64,000 bases of DNA from Membranipora membranacea (taxonomy: Eukaryota > Bryozoa > Gymnolaemata > Cheilostomatida > Membraniporidae). The stretch lies in NCBI GenBank assembly GCA_914767715.1, contig OU612068.1, positions 1,860,001 through 1,924,000 of the forward strand, in the 5' to 3' direction. This document shows, one piece after another, positions 1 to 12,200 of this stretch. How positions within the stretch are numbered: position 1 is the stretch's first letter; each line of letters begins with the position of its first letter. The translations under genes were made by a program, and so were the position numbers. The notes beneath the pieces were generated by a model, which did no database searches, was not told the DNA's origin, and saw only the letters and a program-made list of their open reading frames with translations.

Positions 1-460
1 CTTTGATATATTGCATGTGACTTGACACATAAACATCATTTTTAGACTTGGGTACTCAATTAAATATTAATACTCCTAACCACATGGCCTACTCACATCA
101 CTAACTGTCTCGTGAAGTAAGCCCTAAAGTTTCAGACAAGGACTGGCCAAGCAGTTGTGATTTTTACTACAGAAGCCCTGTTTGCCTTAATCCTACTGAT
201 TGGGATTATGAACTATGTAACAAGTATTACTAGCCATGGAGAAAACAAAGAGCTCCCACAAAGTTAGTTAGAACACGATTTTCCTACTTGCTCTCTGCTG
301 TGACAATTAAAAACAGTTCAACATTCCATTGAACCCAAGAAGACCACCAGACCTCAACAATTCCATCGAAGAAAAATCATACCAAGAATACCTCACAGTA
401 GGACTGTGTATGGAGTATATCATACCAAGCATACCTTACGGTGGGCCTGTGTTTGGAGTG

Positions 461-479
461 ACCTAACCTAACCTAACCT
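461..479. repeat. Short TTAGG-type tandem repeat at the 3' end of the coactivator gene
   Basis: Almost four copies of ACCTA (TTAGG on the minus strand). They lie where the last coding exon either stops (TAG inside the repeat) or is spliced (GTTAGG). Too short to be telomeric. Confidence 0.6.
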
Positions 480-2768
480 GAGTGTGGATGGGGTTGTTGT
501 ATCTGTTGATAGTGTGGAGGTCGATACATATGCTGCTGATGCATTGCTGCTTCACTACTCCCTGGTGGTAACATCTGTCCACTACTCGGAGGTCCCATCA
601 TACCATGCTGTGGTCCTGGCATCCTCTGCTGGTGCTGTAATATTAATTTGATGTGTAATCACCACTGATAACCCTTTTATGCTAGTACTATACAGAGCAC
701 TGGCTTCCTCATGGAAAAGGGCATGTTTTCTTTAACTGTCTCCTTTACACTGTCCATATTATCCAAGTGTAAGGAGAAAACACCCACACTCACACACACA
801 CACAGAACATCCCATTAGAGGTAAGGTAATGTGTTGACTGCCTTGACCACTGCTGACTGTACAAGCTCAACAACAGATTGTTGAAGCATAAAATCCCAGT
901 ATCTCATCTTAATTTTACTATCAAACCACAACTTTTAACGTCTGTCTTTGCATTCAAATGAAATGGATTACCGGGATGAAAACATTGCAGTGGAAACCAC
1001 TGTCTAGCAAATATAAGATCAACGTGACAATTAAACATTTGACCTGATCAAGGTCATTACACTGTTACAGTGAAAGTGATCAGTCGGGTGCTCTAGTCAA
1101 GTCTGCAATGCCAAGTTCTATCTGAAACAACAAGATGTGGGTCCACACGTCATGTTAGTTTGTACTTATGGATTCCAGCCTGATCAATGTCCCTCCCTAC
1201 ACTGTATCATCACCTAATGACCAGATCAACCAGCAGATAATTCCATAACTATGAGTCCCTTATCTTTTCAATTATTATGAGCAAAGAGACAAAAGATGAC
1301 CAACAAGTGACAGTGACAGTCAATATAACCCTCTCAATCTCACCGGCTCTTTATGATTACATAGTTCTATCGCTAAATTCTCTCCCTTCATTGGTTCAAC
1401 AAAGCTAAGATGTTAATATGTACATTATATTGATGGAGCTAGTAAATGTGCACTGACCATGAGATGACCGCTGTACTGAGACATGCTGCCAGGTCGAGGC
1501 ATCCTCGGCTGCTGTGCCATCATATGCTGCTGATGAGACATATGCTGAGCAGCCATACTAGGGTGCACTCCGTAGCTCGGCCCCATCTAAAATACCATGT
1601 AGCTGATAATAATATCGACTAACTCACTGCCAGTATGAAATTCATAAAGATCGACCATTTTTGTACAGGAGATAGTATGAACTGTTACCATGGCCTATTG
1701 ATGCTTTTGAGGGACCCAACTACACTTGTAACGGTTTTCAACTAAAACAGCAAAAAAAAACATTCCAGTGCATAGCTCAATCTGCTGTGTAGCAAGACAG
1801 TGCTCCAAACACTAACCTGTCTATACTGCATCTGATGGGGATGCTGAGGTTGCATGTGTCTGTAGGGATCCTGAGACATGGCAGCTGCAGCAGCGGCCGC
1901 AGCAGCACCACTATGTCCTGGGTGCTGCTGCTGTGATGGATGCATGTAGGGTGAGGGACCCGACGGCGCTGCTCCTGGATGATGATGACCCGGGGGCATA
2001 CCGTAGCCCGGTGCTCCGCCCCTTTGGGGGCTCTGAGGTGGTGCACCGGGTGCGGGGTAGGAAGGCTGGGGTCCTGAACTTCTCCACACAGGTGGAGTAC
2101 CCGGCATTGACTGAGGTGATGATCCTTGTTGCATAGAATGAGTAGGATATGAGGAATATTGTGGAGCTGACATCTACAAACAATTTTAACAAATTTTTAC
2201 AAATAAATGTCAACAAATAGACCTAGAATGTTCAGTGTGGGCTTTATTCATGATACTTTACCCAACCCAAGTATCTGGTTTTAAATATGTGACACAGCGA
2301 TCAGCCCTGAGCATCATCACACAGTATAGTGAAATCAATCTCAGCGCCTGGGTAAGATGATAATTTCCACAATTCCAATTAATAACCATTCCCAACCTTT
2401 CTCACCAAAGCATTTTAGTGGCAAACAATGACTGGAGTTAGTATTACCTGGCGCTGCAGTGCGGGATTATTCTGTGGAGGAGGACTGCCAAAATGTTGCT
2501 GTGTATTTGTCGAAGGAGATATTAGTCCACCAGGGCTGTGCATGCTGCCAGCTGGGCTCTGCATAGCCTGAGATACCGGGCTCTGCATTGACTGCTGCAC
2601 TGCATTTCCATAATCGAAGTAAGGATTCTGAGGCTGAGGTTGTTGTGAGGGAGGTTGGCCGGAATCTGTGGCCATTGATTCAAGTTCTGTCAGTAAATGT
2701 GATGCCTCACTATCCAGAATACTGGTGGCATCGGATTCAAATAAAGTCCCTATCATGTCTTCAGCCAT
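473..2768 (-). CDS. P/Q/H/M-rich putative transcriptional coactivator, 4 coding exons
   Basis: Exons by splice-site and phase matching: 2448-2768, 1817-2173, 1458-1586 and 473-634, all joined in phase 0. The ATG at 2766-2768 is the first one in frame; upstream sequence gives only a TTG. The product is about 322 aa if it stops at TAG 473-475. Residues 1-37 are acidic and hydrophobic (MAEDMIGTLFESDATSILDS), like an activation domain. The rest is low complexity: P/Q/S-rich, then a run of nine alanines, then H/M/Q-rich repeats. No folded domain is visible. Composition resembles the disordered parts of SWI/SNF (ARID1), CBP/p300 or Mediator subunits, but I cannot assign a family. The end is uncertain: CAG|GTTAGG at 478 could instead be a splice donor, in which case the protein continues outside the window. 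A nuclear role is inferred from composition only. Confidence 0.6.
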
Positions 2769-5700
2769 TATATCACATTTATGCGTTAGATATTCCAAGT
2801 GATGGTGATGCTAGTAGATAGTGAATCACATTTGGGTATGTTGTCCTTGTAGGTGATATGTAACATTAGCTCCATTGAAAGTCTACGAGGTTAGTCTTGA
2901 CTTGCACGGCATGAAACGGTCCAATTATTACTTCCTACAACAGTCACAAATATCCACAATGTGATTAATATTAATAATAGGCGACAATGTTCATCCCCAT
3001 ATTAAACTTCCACGTAATCAAAACTGAGTTCAATATTTGACAAGGGTTATTATAGCGCACTAGGTTAGTTAAGCCAAGAGTTATAAACAAAGACGGTTGA
3101 ATAAGCCATGTCAGTTGAATTTTCAGTTTACCAGGCTATGTTGGTTGGATTATCAACAAATTATTTCAATCAAAAGATACTAATCCTCTAACTTCAGTAT
3201 AAAGCTCAGAAGTTCATACTCATAGGGATACTAGGCCTATTTCGTGTTTGATTGAGAGACTAAAAGAAGTGCACCAAATGACCAATGTGTAGAAATGTTT
3301 TATTTTTACTTTTATAGTCATGTGAGTGAATACCATAAGGTACAAGCATTGAATCCAATTCCAATCGGAGCAAGGGATGGTGGTTAAATATCATGATTAT
3401 AGTCCTAATATATTTGTGAGTTGTGACTGTAATCCACGATAGGGCTACGAATTATTTTGAAAAAAAACCAAATAGTTTGTTGCCACAGTGACATGATTTC
3501 ATTGAGTGGTTAGATTCATCATCAAGTAATACTCCCTTAAGTCTCAGGCCCACTCGGCCTATTTAAAGTTGGTCTCATTCTGGTTTGAGAATTAGGAGCC
3601 TATGTCACCGGGTCAACCCGCATTAAGCTAATATACCACCTTAGGATGAAGTGAATGTGCCCTCGTTACACTGTGAGGAATATACTGGTTGGTCATTCCA
3701 TATAGTCTACAGTCTATCGTTATGCAAACAGTTAAGATAGCTGATGATAAAACAGGAGATCCTTACAGCCCACCAAATCAAACTTTCTATCAAGGGAGCA
3801 GCAAATGTGGCAACTTGAAACAACCAAGTAGGCCTAGGCTAATAATGTGTGGATTGGAACACATATAAAGGGATGCAGTTCATTTCAATGGCTGCCATTC
3901 ATTCAACTTTGATATATCTACGCCAATGGCGTAACTGTATGGCTAGGCCTGAAAGCTTAGTGTGTCATTTCCAAAACAAAGTGATGTCATGATATAGAGT
4001 TTAAACCATATGCATCTCATCAGCATTATAGGTAATATGATAGTAGTAGTCAACTACTACTAGTTTCAAATCACTGCGACAATTTGCTCAGGTCTACAGT
4101 TGTAGCTGTGGACATCAATATAGACGAATCAAGAGTTATGTAAATATACCGCTTTAGCTGTCAGCCATCATATTGCTATATGGAACACGGACCAGCACAA
4201 TTAGTATATATTGAAATACATCCGAGAGTAACAACTTGAACTTCAAAAGGATGGAATGGATATGGGTAGAGAACCTTGACACTACACTGAGAATTACACT
4301 GGGACTGGACCGGTAGAATAGATAGGTATATATCATGTTCAGACCAAATCATGTCATTGGAAAGTCCCACTACTATGACCAGTCCTGCCTGACTACAGTT
4401 ACAGTACAACAGACTATAGTCAAACACTGAGAAAATCACAATCATATAAAAAGTGACCATGAGTTGCTGGTCATTATTTCTTCTTCATGAGACAAAGAGG
4501 GCATCATGAGTCGACCATTCAGCTAGCTCATACAATAAATACAATTATGTGCCTGTATCAGTGATAGGAACAGAAGTTTCCTAGCTTCAAACTTAAAGCA
4601 ATATTTTGAATATAACATTCAATCTTTTTTTTAGTCATTTCATTTGCATTTGTCTTGAAGATCTATATCTTAATCTATACACTATAATAATGACAACAGG
4701 CATTCATATACTTGCAATGACAGAAAAGAAAGGATTAGATCCTACCTATGAGTGAATACTGTCACTAACTACACAATACTATAGGCAGTGTGTCATGTAT
4801 TTTCATTCCATTTTTTCATTCTCTTTTCTTTTAGTTAGTCTGTTACTTTTTTTCTTTATTTTAAAATAACTGGACAAAACCAAGGCTTAGTATTCCCTCC
4901 ATCTGAGCTACAAAAGTTATCAATCATCCAATTAGAGTAAACACATACCTCAGGTACTACCTACCTCATTTTGGGGAGTCGGCAGTGACACAGCTTGAAT
5001 AATATGTCATGTGTTTCCAGGTAGTTTTAGACAAAATTCAGTTATTTACACAAAAAATTTACAGCACTAGCATCCCACATACGGGGATTTTGACGTAATT
5101 TCTGATTGGAGAAAAAGTTGTAGCCTTTAACCAAATCCAAATTTAAGAGTTTTCATAGTTAAATTCTGTTTATTTCCGACTACAAACTCAACATTCAAGA
5201 GCAGATAACCCTGGTTATCTGTCTTTGTTAGATTTGACATGAACAGAAGTTAAAAACAGAGCAGACAATTATCATTTTCTCAATGTTGTAAGCTGATAGC
5301 ATGTCTTGACAAGCTTTGTCACTTTTTGCTGTTTTTAATTGGAAGAGTCTCATTGTAATCCCAAATACACTTATGACTGACGACCCTTCATTCGAGGTGT
5401 CTCCCCTTTTTCCTCCCTTTTTTCGGTATGCCTCATTGACCTTTGAATCCTTAAAAAATCAATCTTTGATAAAAGGCAACAGAACGTCACCCATAATAAC
5501 AGCTACTAGTGGAATCATTAGTTGAAAGAACATATTGAGTGCATGCATATGATGTTGAGATGGATACATGTGATTTTTTTAGATCAAGAGAACTGTGAGA
5601 CTTGACAGAGACTAAATAATCATTGGAAAGGAATTTTAATTAAACAAGCAAAAGTCTCCTCGATGCTTTTCTCGTAACTTTCTGCATTACTATAAATTTG

Positions 5701-6243
5701 TAAAACACTGACAGAAAAGGTGGAACAAGAAATAAAAAAACTCTGTATCTTAGGAAACAACTCTGTGATAAATCTTGAAAATACATGATAATCCCTAAAA
5801 TAAATGCCAACAGAAGGCATAAAGTTCCCTTCTTTCAGTACAGCGTATAATCTATGTACTGTGTTATGTTTCAGCTATAAAGTAATAAGTAAAGCAATAA
5901 GGAGGGATTTATTGCACAACAGAAAAAATATCAACACATCCACTTAGCAGTTACCACACAGCGGGCATGAACCACTGCAGCCTAAAGAATCTCAGTAATA
6001 TATAACAGTATTTGAATTTGATTGTTATGTTGCGGTGTGATATCAACTTTACTAGTCATTGTGAACTCATGCAAGAGCAATTTGACGATGTGTAATAAAT
6101 AATAAAACTATAGAGAAAGAAAAAAAACTGACACAAGAGGGTTCTACACTGAAAGTTTAGATAGTCATCGATGCGTAGATGTCGTAGATTGTCAGATATC
6201 ATTTGACAGCTGGTCACACTGTATGACTTTATACTGACATTCC
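2769..6243. other. No gene recognised (intergenic and upstream sequence)
   Basis: About 3.5 kb between the start of the coactivator gene and the stop of Rab2L. Open frames are short, AT-rich and lack family signatures. Poly-T and poly-A tracts are present. Promoter elements of the coactivator gene and the 3'UTR of Rab2L are expected here but I could not delimit them. Confidence 0.5.
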
Positions 6244-9200
6244 TCAACAGCTGCATGACTTCTTTTGTTGAGTAGAGTTTGATCCCTTGTCTCCAGATTG
6301 GCCCAATTTGATGCCATTTACCTAAATAACAAACAACAGTAATCAACCAAGATTGATACATAAAAGAAACTACAGAAATATGGGTTCTGGTTTTTCCTGG
6401 CAAATAGAGTATGTCGCAGGCAAGTGAAGCTGTCTCGCTTGGCCCTTCACAAATATATATTAGACATTCAAACGAGGCAACTATACCACTACCTACCTCA
6501 ACGTTAGGGATCACGTTGCCAGTTTTTATGTTTTCATACACATCTTGGGAGAGCAAGTCAAACACTTTATCAATGTTTTCAGATTTTTGTGCTGAAGTCT
6601 CCACAAATGACATGTTGTGCCTCTTAGCGTATGCTTCTCCTTCAGCTTTGCTAACAGTTCTCTGGTCAGCCAAATCACTAAAAAAAAGTTACGAATATAT
6701 AAAATCTGGAAGTTATCATTCCTGTAAGAAGGAAGGGTAACTCTTGATGCTGCATTATAATTCTGAAACACAGAATTGTACCATTCTAGGCTATGGGGGA
6801 GATGCTGTTCCAGGATTGAGTCCAGTGTTCTAGAAATAAGGACTAAGACCAAGCTCTAAATCAAAGCCATCTTTGGCTAACTACCTGATCCCTCGGAACC
6901 TTCGTGAACTAAGTGAAGAAGAGGATGGAGTTCTGAAAAGTATACTCACTCCTTCCAACTCAAGCTTGCAAATACTGCCAGTATTTGCTGATAATGATAA
7001 ATTCTAAATCAATGAATGTGCTATTTGACAACACATTTGATGATGAAAGTATTACCCATTCTAATTTTATTATTTTTCAACCTTTTTGTTCTAGGCAGTA
7101 ATAAGCCAAATTTGGGGATATCTAAATTCAAAGTGGGTATCCACCTTGAAATCTAATGTTTGTGACAACGCGTTGATGGAATCGGAATGTCTCATCGTAG
7201 GCTAGTATTGTCTCTTCTGGACACTCAACTACAATGGTATCACAGCTATGAGTTTTATATTGTCTTTTGATATTCATTGAAGCTCATTGCAGAATTTTGT
7301 ATTATGTTATCATGTATGATATCACAGAAAAAAGGCTCAGAACTTTGTGAATATATCTTCTCAATCTCAATCATGCTCAGTAATGGAGATTGCTTTTAGC
7401 TGTTATATTCATTGCTATACGTAATTCAGTCACTGACCGGTCGATTGAAGATGAGATATTGTTTGATCAACAGTTTGATCAAAGTTGTGTTACTTGGTTT
7501 GAATTTAGATAAGACCATATCCGTCTAAAAATTTTAATCAATAATTCCATAGTGGTAACAGACCTAATTCTCTTCCATGTATATTAATGTGTTCTACTCA
7601 TTTTCAGCAAACATAAATGAAATGTCAATAAAGAATGTCAGTTTGAAACAAACAAAAAATTTCATTTTGCTCGAAAATGACTAAAATGTCAATCCATTTC
7701 AGCAGGTCATTGCTCGTTTTGATCACTTGTCAGGTATGTACATTTAGTAGTACCCCTAAAATGTCTGGACAGTAACACTTGACCATAACTTATTTATGTT
7801 GGAATATTATTAAATGTTTGTGTCAAGCTGAGTGATGCTACTTGTGCTCCAGTAATGATTGTGGAGCAGCTTAAGACAGAACCATTTATTTTCGAAGAGT
7901 AGGGGTGCTAAAAATGTCTATCATGTAACAACAAGCAAAGTTTAAAATGAATATTTACTTCTCTGTTTCTATTTAATTTATTTAAAAAGTTTTTGACGAT
8001 TTTGCAACTTTTGTAGCTCTTTATGTGGAGACTGGTACGTAGTAAACAGCCTGATGTACACTTCCAGTATCTGTCCAATCATAGGCTTCAGACATATTAT
8101 CTGAGACAGTCTTACACTAAATCATCCATTAATTCCTGCGCATATGTGTGTACCAAGGACAGCGGCTGTCTCTCATTCCAATATTGTGAATACTGTGAGG
8201 AGCAGTGCATGACGTCATCATCGAGAGGACAAGAGCAACTCAACGCTCATGTCGATGTGGATTTTTTTATCAAAGGTTTGTTATGTTTATTTTTATTATC
8301 TCGAATACGGTGTGAAATAAATGTGATTTAGAAAATTTAATACTTCTCTCTGTATTTCTTAATCCAATAATTCTGAAATATTTTATTCAGAATTTCTCTG
8401 AAATTGTAATGCTAAACAATAAACACACAATTTGTATCACTGCGATGTTGTACATTTATATACAATTATTATAATATAATAATAATAAAGCAGTGTAGTT
8501 TTTTGTTGAGTAGTGGCCACAATAGAACATCATTTATCCATATCTAATCCTGTAATCTGCCCAGTATCAGTTTGGCAAATGTTTATTCAGTAAGTTACAA
8601 TTGACTATGATCAACTTTATAGAATTAAACTTGATATATCTGGTATGATCAAACACTGGATTACTTTATTCAATAAGTTACAATTGACTATGAGCAACTT
8701 TATAGAATTAAACCTGATATGTCTGGTATGATCAAACACTGGATTAGCACTAGATCAAGTTTGATGATTAATTTAATCAACTCCTAATAAATCTAAAAGA
8801 TGAATTATTTGACACAGGATTTTTCATCTCTATTTCTCCAATCTTTTGTAAAATCGTTTCTTCCATAGAGTCATCCTGATTTCATTCAATTTGCCCTCAT
8901 TCTGTCGCCTTTTTTTGCTGGCGATTCGAAGGGACAACTCCAAATGCGGGCAAATTGGACCACACTTAATCTAGGATTGTGTAAGGCGAAGACTATTATA
9001 AAAATGATGGTTATTTTCTCTAATATTATTCCTTTTAGCCACCAAACTATCTGCTAGGAATGAATTCTTTGTCTCATTATTTTTCAGTTGTTGATGCTTT
9101 CGATCTCTCAGAAGAAGTAGAATACTTTGCTTACTCGGTACAAAATGTAGCTGAGCTAGCTCTCAACAATGTAATACCAGATACCTCGTTCCAGACCTGT

Positions 9201-12200
9201 GTGGAAGATTGTTCTCTCACAGCCACCTGCGCAGGGGTTCTTTATGACCCAGACATAAATATATGCAGCTTGATTGATGCTTATCCAGACATCCACGTTA
9301 CCAAAGAGATCGGCTGTGGTGATCATCTACTTTACATGAGAATACTAAACACAATAGCTCAAGGTATTTTGAATGAATGTGTCTCTTGAAAGACATTTGT
9401 TTTGAATTGCCAGTTGAAAGACAAAATCTTTTTAAATTTTAAGCATTGTGCTGAGTTGGAAAATATATGTATGTATTCGTAATATAAGAAAAAAACTACT
9501 ACGGCATAATCAGTAGTTCTATGACTGGTAAAGTACAGTGAACCAGTCTGCTGTAAGGTTGCAACACCATGTGCCATTGATGGTGGTGATTTCTTGATTC
9601 TTTTTTTTACAGATAAAGCTGCTGTTCAGTCTTCAACTTTTTACAACGCATTTATTAGTTATAATTATGAAGCTGAGAATGCTGTTGATGGAGATTACGT
9701 TTTTGAGGCCTCTTCAAGTACTAATAGTGAAAAACAGCCTTACTGGATGGTGAATTTGGGGTATGCATGTCACATCTGGGCTGTGAAAACATTCAACAGT
9801 CCGCAATGTAAGTGTAACCTTCTTTCACTACCCTTGAACTGATGTGGAAAAATATAGTTGTTTTTCAAATGCTGCATGTCCAAATCAGCTTTATGCGTAA
9901 CACTGTGCAAATAGCTCAATGTAGAAAATTTGCTCTACTCTGTGTAGAATTTCAGTTTATTGGAGGCCCAAAGACATTGCATTAGTTACCACAGAGCACA
10001 GGCTAAAGATAACAGGAAACAGGAAACTGCTCTGTGTGGTGCTATTTTTAGCTGAGATTGAACAGCTTTTAGCGACTGATTGATGGAATGTAACTTTCAT
10101 CTGAGTATGCTGTTTGTCCTTAAAGAACACAAACATCAGTTCGAGTGGTATGCCCTATTGCGTGGAGTCTCTATATTGATGCCAGTTTCATAATTATTGT
10201 TTAGGGTTCACACTGTATCCAATTTACAACACTATGGTCTACATTGGAGAGACAGATCAGACTTCGTACATCTCAATGGATATCAACGAAAGAACAGATG
10301 TGCTCAAATTTCCTATATGTGACTATATAGAGGGAAAGATTGAGGATGAAATATCACAGTATGAATGTGGATCGCCGATGACAGGGCAATATGTTTATGT
10401 GGAAGCCTTTAACAACCCTACCACCTATCTGTACTTCAGAGAGGTTGAAGTCTTCGGGATTTGTTAATTATTTGTAACTCTGCAATACTGAAGTATGTTT
10501 TATGGCCTTTTATCGAGTGACATAACCCATGTCTCGATTGAAAACACAAAGTGATGAAAAATTGAATTAAGGAGCTACTAACCTTTTTTAAAAGAGATGA
10601 TGACTCTACAACACACTTGGGAGTTGTGACTAGATGATGTGACAGTTCACAACTCAAACACTTTGGATAGGCATAAATATTATTGTAGATCTAAATTTTA
10701 TAAATACACACTCACCTTTTATTGCCAACCAGTACTAACACTGGTTTTGGGTTTGTCGTGTTATTTTTTAAGTCTGTGAGCCAGCTTTCAATGTTTTCAA
10801 ACGTATGTCTTCTTGTAATGTCGTAGACTAATATAGCACACGAAGCTCCTCTGTAATAGATCCTTGTAACAGAGCGAAATGACTCTTGACCTGCCTGCAA
10901 CCACAACATAAATAGAGATAGTTGTCCAGAACAAACAATTAGTCAGAGCAGAGATTTACCAAGGCACCTCACTCGATTTACCAAGGCACCTCATCCGTGT
11001 ACATTCCATAAACATGTTTGCTGAGAGTGTGATGAAGACTTTTTGATGTCATTTAGGGTATGGATGTGTCAAGAATGGTGAGCTTGTTATTTCTTTCATT
11101 TTGTCACTGTTCTTTGGTCAATACAATAGACATGTTTTGTACATCAGTAAGGGTACCCTATACAGTGTATACACAAAATATAATTGTTAGCAAAATCACA
11201 AGATATTATTGCTTCTTACTAGGTTTAACTACTTGATTTCCGCTCATTATATCATAATGGCAAGTGCCAAGAATAGGATGAAACTACATCTATTCCATGT
11301 CTCATTAGCTACCTGAGGCAGTGAAGATGAGCTTTATTCTGTTGTCAAACGCTTTCTGTTATAGGGTATGTCAAGATGTCGCTTCGCAAGGTAGAACGAA
11401 TAAAATCTAAATATTCCACTTACCGTGTCCCAAATTGATAACTGCATTTTTCTGTCGCTGACTTTAAGAGATCTCGAATGAAATACGCCCTCTAAAAATT
11501 CAGTGGAACAACATACTTTATGGTCATCATAATCTATTTCAAACATGCCCAGGTAAGGTTTGTCATGCACATGTTATATCCTTCCTATTTTGTGTATGAC
11601 TTGCTTTACCTGGCTATAGAAACTTATAGCAGGTGTTTATTACTGTCTTGTAATTGTGGCTAATATTTTAGAACTAAAATATTTACGAGCAACTATAAAA
11701 ACTTATAGTGCACAAATATTAATATAACTACTTGTTTGAGATTATATGAACATATAACTCGATTGGGTATTGACTTTGGTACAGCCTCGATGCAAAAACT
11801 ATCATCAAACTCTGATATTCCAGAAATCCTCCTTAGCTCGATATTTAGTTTCCGAGATTATATCCGTTTTTAGCCTCGATGCAAAACTATCAACAAACTC
11901 TGATATTCCAGAAATCCTCCTTAGATCGATATTTAGTTTCCGAGATTATATCCGTTTTTAGCCTCGATGCAAAACTATCAACAAACTCTGATATTCCAGA
12001 AATCTTCCTTAGATCGATATTTAGTTTCCGAGATTATATCCGTTTTTAGCCTTGATGCAAAACTATCAACAAACTCCGATATCCCAGAAATCCTCCTTAG
12101 ATCGATATTAAATAAACATTACACAGAAATAAGTATTCTGAATATTTATTTTGATTGTTTTTATTTGCTTAACTGCAAAACCGGCAAAACAAAACCTTCC

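Noticed and set aside
461..479. TTAGG repeats as telomeric sequence
   Set aside because: Fewer than four units, inside a gene context, with ordinary single-copy-looking DNA on both sides.
2769..2798. Extending the coactivator start to 2798
   Set aside because: The codon there is TTG. The first in-frame ATG is at 2766-2768.
6056..6496. Continuation of Rab2L exon 5 frame to 6056
   Set aside because: The frame reads through a GTAGGT donor after ...IPNVE. Splicing to 6321 gives the VNGIKLG...CSC tail expected for a Rab.
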